Shown one piece after another: positions 6,698-9,611 of a DNA stretch of 9,611 nt. The notes under the pieces are model-generated. The model saw nothing but the letters and a program-made list of their open reading frames with translations, ran no database searches and was not told the DNA's origin. The stretch is from Nitrospinota bacterium (lineage in GTDB: Bacteria > UBA8248). Each line of letters starts with the position of its first letter. Position 1 is the first letter of the stretch. The translations under genes were made by a program, and so were the position numbers. The stretch is taken from contig JAPYQX010000091.1 in the NCBI GenBank assembly GCA_029937135.1, positions 1 to 9,611 of the forward strand, in the 5' to 3' direction.

Positions 6698-7447
6698 TCA
6701 GGCGGAAACCTTGGCCATCTCCTCCTCCGAGATATCGAAATTGGCGTAGACGTTTTGAACGTCGTCGTTGTCCTCAAGCATCTCGATGAGCCGGAGCATC
6801 TGCTCGGCGGGTTTCCCCTCGAGTTTGACCGTGGTTTTCGGGATCATTGAAATTTCCGCGGTTTCAATCTGAATCTGGTTTTTCTCGAGGGCCGCGCGGA
6901 TATCTTCATAAGTCTCGGGCTCGGAAGTGACCTCGTAGTGACCGTCGGCGGATTCCATATCGCCGGCCCCGGCATCGAGTACGATCTCAAGGAGGCTGTC
7001 CTCATCCACCCCTTCCTCGGGGATGAGGAAAAAGCCTTTTTTCTCGAAATTCCAGGCCACGGCGTTGGGCTCGGCGAGGTTCCCGCCTCTGCGCGTGAGA
7101 ATATGGCGGACCTCGGAGCCCGTCCGGTTCCGGTTTTCGGTGAGGACGGGGATGAGGATGGCGACGCCGCCGGGCCCGTAGGCCTCGTAGGTGAATTCCT
7201 CGTAGATGACCCCTTCCTGGTCGCCCGTTCCCTTGGAAATGGCGCGGGTGACGTTGTCCTGGGGCATATTGGCGCCCTTGGCGTTTTGAATGGCCATCCG
7301 GAGGCGGGGGTTGCCGTCCGGGTCGCCTCCGCCCATTTTCGCGGCGACGGTGATCTCCCGAATTAGCTTGGTGAAGATTTTACCCCGCTTGGCGTCGATG
7401 ACACCCTTTTTTCGCTTGATCGTGCTCCATTTGGAATGGCCTGACAT
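6698..7447 (-). CDS. yebC: YebC/PmpR family protein
   Basis: The 249-residue protein has the hallmark N-terminus MSGHSKWSTIKRKKGVIDAK, then GKIFTKLIREI, NPRLRMAIQNAKGANMP and the central YEAYGPGGVAILI, all diagnostic for YebC/PmpR. Three domains follow in order: a basic helical N-terminal domain (1-80) and two alpha/beta domains (about 80-240), ending with an acidic tail. Family members were first described as DNA-binding transcription regulators, and some are now linked to translation at difficult peptide motifs; the sequence cannot choose between these. It heads the ruvCAB operon, a common arrangement. The ATG at 7447 has GGAG 10 nt upstream. It is transcribed divergently from kdsD. Confidence 0.96.
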   Translation of the reverse strand: MSGHSKWSTIKRKKGVIDAKRGKIFTKLIREITVAAKMGGGDPDGNPRLRMAIQNAKGANMPQDNVTRAISKGTGDQEGVIYEEFTYEAYGPGGVAILIPVLTENRNRTGSEVRHILTRRGGNLAEPNAVAWNFEKKGFFLIPEEGVDEDSLLEIVLDAGAGDMESADGHYEVTSEPETYEDIRAALEKNQIQIETAEISMIPKTTVKLEGKPAEQMLRLIEMLEDNDDVQNVYANFDISEEEMAKVSA

Positions 7448-7532
7448 GGCGTTTGATCTCCAGGGGTAGATAATAAAAGGGCCGGCTCTGGAAGAATGCC
7501 GGAAGAAATGACCAGCCCCTGAAACACTCGGA

Positions 7533-7562
7533 ATTATAGCTTTTTTCTAGCATGCCCCGGAA
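7533..7562 (-). promoter_or_regulatory. Candidate promoter of the yebC-ruvCAB operon
   Basis: On the minus strand a perfect TATAAT box lies at 7538-7533, with a weak -35 candidate TTCCGG 18 nt upstream (7562-7557). Transcription would start near 7526, giving a leader of roughly 80 nt before yebC. The -10 match is strong and the -35 is poor, so an activator or another -35 position is possible. Confidence 0.42.
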
Positions 7563-7649
7563 GGCGAAGTAAAGGAAAAGACCGGCGGGTTATCTCTCCC
7601 GATGGTCTCCGAGAGACGAAATGCAGTGGTATTCGACTCCGGGCCGTTA

Positions 7650-7678
7650 TGGACATTGAGGGGAGGCAATGCTATTTT
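7650..7678 (+). promoter_or_regulatory. Candidate extended -10 promoter of kdsD
   Basis: TGGACA (one mismatch to the -35 consensus) is separated by 17 nt from TATTTT (two mismatches to the -10). TGC directly before the -10 gives an extended -10 element. The start would be near 7685, about 50 nt before the kdsD TTG. It is divergent from the yebC promoter; together they account for the 287-nt intergenic space at 7448-7734, in which no gene is seen. Confidence 0.42.
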
Positions 7679-7734
7679 TTCGTCGAAATTCCTTTGAAGG
7701 TGTTGGATTTACTTTGTAAACGGAGATTTGGCGA

Positions 7735-8694
7735 TTGGACCTCATCGGGCGTGGCGTCAAGACGCTCCAGATTGAAGCCGAAGCGCTGAGCCGGCTGCCC
7801 GGACGCCTGGGGGAGGATTTTGTCCGGGCGGTTGAACTCATCATTGCCTGCAAGGGCCGTGTCGTCGTGACCGGAATGGGTAAAAGCGGCCTGGTCGGAC
7901 AGAAAATCGCAGCGACGCTGGCGAGCGTCGGAGCCCCATCGTTTTTCCTTCATCCCGCCGAAGGCGTCCACGGCGATCTGGGGATGGTGACGCGCGATGA
8001 TGTGGTGATTGTCCTTTCCTTTAGCGGGGAGACGGATGAGGTTCTTCGCTTGCTTCCGGTTTTCGGGCGGCTGGGGATTTCGGTCATCGCCATCACCGGG
8101 GGAATGGATTCGACGCTGGCGAAAGAGGCCCGAGCCGTCCTCGATGTTTCGGTGGACGAGGAGGCTTGTCCGATGAACCTGGTTCCCACCGCGAGCAGTA
8201 CGGCGACACTTGCGATGGGAGATGCGCTGGCCATGGCTGTGCTGGAGGCCAGCGGATTTCGCGAGGAGGATTTCGCGGATTTTCATCCGGGTGGTTCCCT
8301 CGGCAGAAAGCTCATTCGGGTCCGGGACCTTATGGTGACCGGGGAGGCCGTCCCGCAAGTTGCCGGTGATGCGTCCTTGAATGAGGTGACGCGTGAGATG
8401 AGTTCAAAGGGGCTCGGAATGACTTGTGTGATCGACGGCGCAGGTGGCCTGGTCGGGGTGATAACAGATGGGGATTTGCGGAGGGCGCTGGAGCGGTCGA
8501 ACGGGAATCTACACGAAAATGCCGCCGGGCTGATGTCTCCTTCGCCCGGAACGGTTTCGGGGAATATGATGGCTGCGGTTGTGCTCCAGACGATGGAGAA
8601 AAAATCAATCACATCGCTGATTGTCGTGGATGAGGAGGATAAAATCTCCGGGGTGATCCATCTGCATCACCTTTTACGCGCTGGGGTTTTTTAG
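7735..8694 (+). CDS. kdsD: Arabinose-5-phosphate isomerase (KdsD/KpsF/GutQ type)
   Basis: The enzyme interconverts ribulose 5-phosphate and arabinose 5-phosphate, the first step toward Kdo for lipopolysaccharide. The 319 residues hold a SIS sugar-isomerase domain (about 38-172) with TGMGKSG at 46-52 and SFSGETDEV at 95-103, then two CBS domains (about 195-255 and 262-318). The active-site residues known in E. coli KdsD (Lys59, Glu111, Glu152, His193) map with a constant offset of 9 to Lys50, Glu102, Glu143 and His184 (FHPGGSLG). The start is TTG at 7735, with GGAG about 10 nt upstream; an in-frame TAA at 7717 rules out a much longer N-terminus. The CBS pair may sense a nucleotide or Kdo intermediate. 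Other Kdo genes are not adjacent, so KpsF or GutQ paralogue status cannot be excluded. Confidence 0.95.
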   Translation: MDLIGRGVKTLQIEAEALSRLPGRLGEDFVRAVELIIACKGRVVVTGMGKSGLVGQKIAATLASVGAPSFFLHPAEGVHGDLGMVTRDDVVIVLSFSGETDEVLRLLPVFGRLGISVIAITGGMDSTLAKEARAVLDVSVDEEACPMNLVPTASSTATLAMGDALAMAVLEASGFREEDFADFHPGGSLGRKLIRVRDLMVTGEAVPQVAGDASLNEVTREMSSKGLGMTCVIDGAGGLVGVITDGDLRRALERSNGNLHENAAGLMSPSPGTVSGNMMAAVVLQTMEKKSITSLIVVDEEDKISGVIHLHHLLRAGVF

Positions 8695-8771
8695 GGAAAA
8701 TAAGCGAAAATATAAGCTAAACTACTACAAAATCGTGGATTCTGGTCTATTTTAGAGAGCCTGGTCACTGT

Positions 8772-8800
8772 TTGTCGGGATTTTATTTCCGGTCTAAAAT
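8772..8800 (+). promoter_or_regulatory. Candidate promoter of the PilZ gene
   Basis: TTGTCG (4 of 6 -35 matches) and TAAAAT (5 of 6 -10 matches) are spaced by 17 nt in the AT-rich 182-nt gap after kdsD. Transcription from about 8807 would leave a leader of about 70 nt before the GTG at 8877. This argues against translation starts at 8772 or 8799, which would lie within or before the promoter. Confidence 0.42.
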
Positions 8801-8861
8801 GAATGTGGGATATATTATTTATGGAGTTGTGCCTCCTATTATTTTATTATTTTGTTTTGGT

Positions 8862-8867
8862 GAGAGG
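8862..8867 (+). promoter_or_regulatory. Ribosome binding site choosing the PilZ start
   Basis: GAGAGG lies 9 nt before the GTG at 8877. The other in-frame starts, TTG at 8772 and ATG at 8799, have no comparable site. Confidence 0.5.
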
Positions 8868-8876
8868 TTTTATAAA

Positions 8877-9179
8877 GTGCTTCCAGTTGGCTCAATGATA
8901 ATGCTGGTCGATCCGGTGAATAAACTGCGGATGCAGTCTCGCCTGATTGGTTGGGATGAAGGCGGATGCTTGATGCTTGAGCAGCCGACCCGCGGCGGTT
9001 CGGCCGTCCAACTAACCAAGGATCTCCACCTTGTCGGCCGGGGCATGTACGAAGGGCGCGTCTGGGGATTTAAATCTAACGTCTTGTTTCAGACGGTCCA
9101 GCCTTTTCGAATTTTATTTTTGGTCTATCCCGATCAGATTGAAGAAATTTCTCTCCGGAAAATGATCGGATTTCGGTGA
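8877..9179 (+). CDS. PilZN-like N-terminal half of a PilZ protein (probable frameshift)
   Basis: From GTG at 8877 the frame gives 100 residues that look like the N-terminal domain preceding PilZ in YcgR-like c-di-GMP receptors. It begins LPVGSMIMLV, continues with SRLIGWDEGGCLMLEQP, and ends with the hydrophobic strand PFRILFLVYPDQIEE and LRKMIGFR, where the PilZ arginine motif should start. The frame then stops at TGA (9177-9179) just as the PilZ domain should begin. The next frame starts within the same four bases (GTGA). The frame is open further upstream (ATG 8799, TTG 8772), adding a hydrophobic stretch, but that DNA is AT-rich, contains a promoter candidate and lacks a ribosome site. 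The likely role is binding c-di-GMP to tune motility or secretion, if functional. The domain call rests on pattern resemblance only. Confidence 0.7.
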   Translation: MLPVGSMIMLVDPVNKLRMQSRLIGWDEGGCLMLEQPTRGGSAVQLTKDLHLVGRGMYEGRVWGFKSNVLFQTVQPFRILFLVYPDQIEEISLRKMIGFR

Positions 9180-9520
9180 ACCTGGAAGTTTTCGTTTCGG
9201 CACGAAAACACGATTATGCTGAAGTGATGAATAACAAATCCTCCCCGAAGGGGCCCATCAAAAATATCAGCAGTGGTGGGTGCAGTATTTCCAGTCCCTT
9301 CCGGTTCGAGATAAATATGCCCGTTTTTATTTCCGGCGAATTGCCGAACGGAAAGGTGTTGGACAATGTTATGGGATTTGTGCGTAACGTGACCCGCGAT
9401 CAAAACGAAAACATGTACGGGATTCAACTCGATGAGAGATGTGGCCCGCTCGAAGGGTTGCGCGAGTTTGTGATTCTCGCATCGAAGATTGTCTCGAAGG
9501 GCGATACGAACAGTCACTGA
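9176..9520 (+). CDS. PilZ domain, C-terminal half of the split protein
   Basis: The 114 residues form the body of a PilZ c-di-GMP-binding domain. NISSGG at 30-35 fits the (D/N)xSxxG motif, followed by strands PVFISGELPNGKV and MGFVRNVTRDQNENMYGIQL, then a C-terminal helix (PLEGLREFVILASKIV). As drawn, it starts at GTG overlapping the previous stop by 4 nt. The first residues, VNLEVFVSAR, directly continue the upstream LRKMIGFR, so both halves read as one protein if one base is added near 9176. The upstream ribosome site is weak. Possibilities are a real frameshift mutation, an assembly or read error in the GG run, or a coupled two-gene arrangement; the first two fit better because a separate start would remove the arginine half of the binding motif. 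Confidence 0.75.
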   Translation: MNLEVFVSARKHDYAEVMNNKSSPKGPIKNISSGGCSISSPFRFEINMPVFISGELPNGKVLDNVMGFVRNVTRDQNENMYGIQLDERCGPLEGLREFVILASKIVSKGDTNSH

Positions 9521-9528
9521 TCGATCCC

Positions 9529-9553
9529 CGGCCCCTCGGGCCGCTTTTATTTC
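9529..9553 (+). terminator. Rho-independent terminator
   Basis: A 6-bp GC stem, CGGCCC (9529-9534) and GGGCCG (9538-9543), with the 3-nt loop CTC is followed by CTTTTATTT. It starts 8 nt after the PilZ stop and would end the plus-strand transcript. The remaining bases to 9611 show no gene I can support. Confidence 0.8.
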
Positions 9554-9611
9554 CCCGGTTTCTTTTATTTCCATCCTCCAGGCCCGAAGATAAGCAAAGC
9601 CAGGGCGGTTG

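Noticed and set aside
4230..6749. Long plus-strand frames opposite ruvB, ruvA and ruvC
   Set aside because: No recognisable domain, while the minus-strand proteins carry complete catalytic motifs.
7672..8358. A 228-residue minus-strand frame opposite kdsD
   Set aside because: It is antisense to a complete SIS-CBS protein and shows no domain of its own.
8772..8876. A hydrophobic N-terminal segment on the PilZ protein
   Set aside because: It contains the likely promoter, lacks a ribosome site, and T-rich DNA gives hydrophobic residues by chance; the GTG at 8877 fits better.
9170..9180. Programmed ribosomal frameshifting at the PilZ seam
   Set aside because: No slippery heptamer or clear downstream structure is visible; mutation or read error is simpler.
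9134..9574. A 146-residue minus-strand frame at the right end
   Set aside because: It crosses the plus-strand terminator and mirrors the PilZ frame; no domain is recognised.

Overview
The window is high in GC and looks like a chromosomal segment of a Gram-negative bacterium. The Gram-negative inference rests on kdsD, which makes the Kdo precursor for lipopolysaccharide. RuvA and RuvB are somewhat divergent from the E. coli forms, and enzymes of the NIPSNAP, cupin and MBL types sit beside them. This would suit an uncultured lineage known from metagenomes, but no marker here fixes the phylum. No tRNA, rRNA, CRISPR array, insertion sequence or phage gene was seen.

Reading the minus strand from right to left, positions 7447 to 4127 hold a tightly packed DNA-repair operon: yebC, ruvC, ruvA, ruvB and a small two-helix membrane protein (DUF2905 family). 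ruvC and ruvA overlap by ATGA, and the ruvA-ruvB and ruvB-DUF2905 gaps are 10 nt each. A perfect TATAAT box lies upstream of yebC. RuvA and RuvB form the Holliday-junction branch-migration motor and RuvC the resolvase. All catalytic residues of RuvB and RuvC are present, but RuvA has a remodelled acidic-pin region.

Still on the minus strand, positions 4007 to 1 hold a second probable transcription unit: an SDR oxidoreductase, a NIPSNAP-family protein, a bicupin, an MBL-fold hydrolase and an ATP-grasp enzyme that runs off the left edge. The MBL and ATP-grasp genes overlap by 4 nt (TTGA). A sigma70-like promoter candidate with an inverted repeat in its spacer precedes the SDR gene. The set looks like an uncharacterised small-molecule pathway; its substrate cannot be read from the sequence.

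The right end is on the plus strand. kdsD (arabinose-5-phosphate isomerase, SIS plus two CBS domains) is divergent from yebC. It is followed by an AT-rich spacer with a promoter candidate, then two overlapping reading frames. Together these make one PilZ-type protein (N-terminal PilZN-like domain plus PilZ domain) split by an apparent one-base frameshift at about 9176. A good intrinsic terminator closes the unit at 9529-9553.

Nothing here is an obviously new multi-gene defence or mobile system. The most informative oddities are the split PilZ gene with a degenerate c-di-GMP motif, the altered RuvA, and the uncharacterised five-enzyme cluster.
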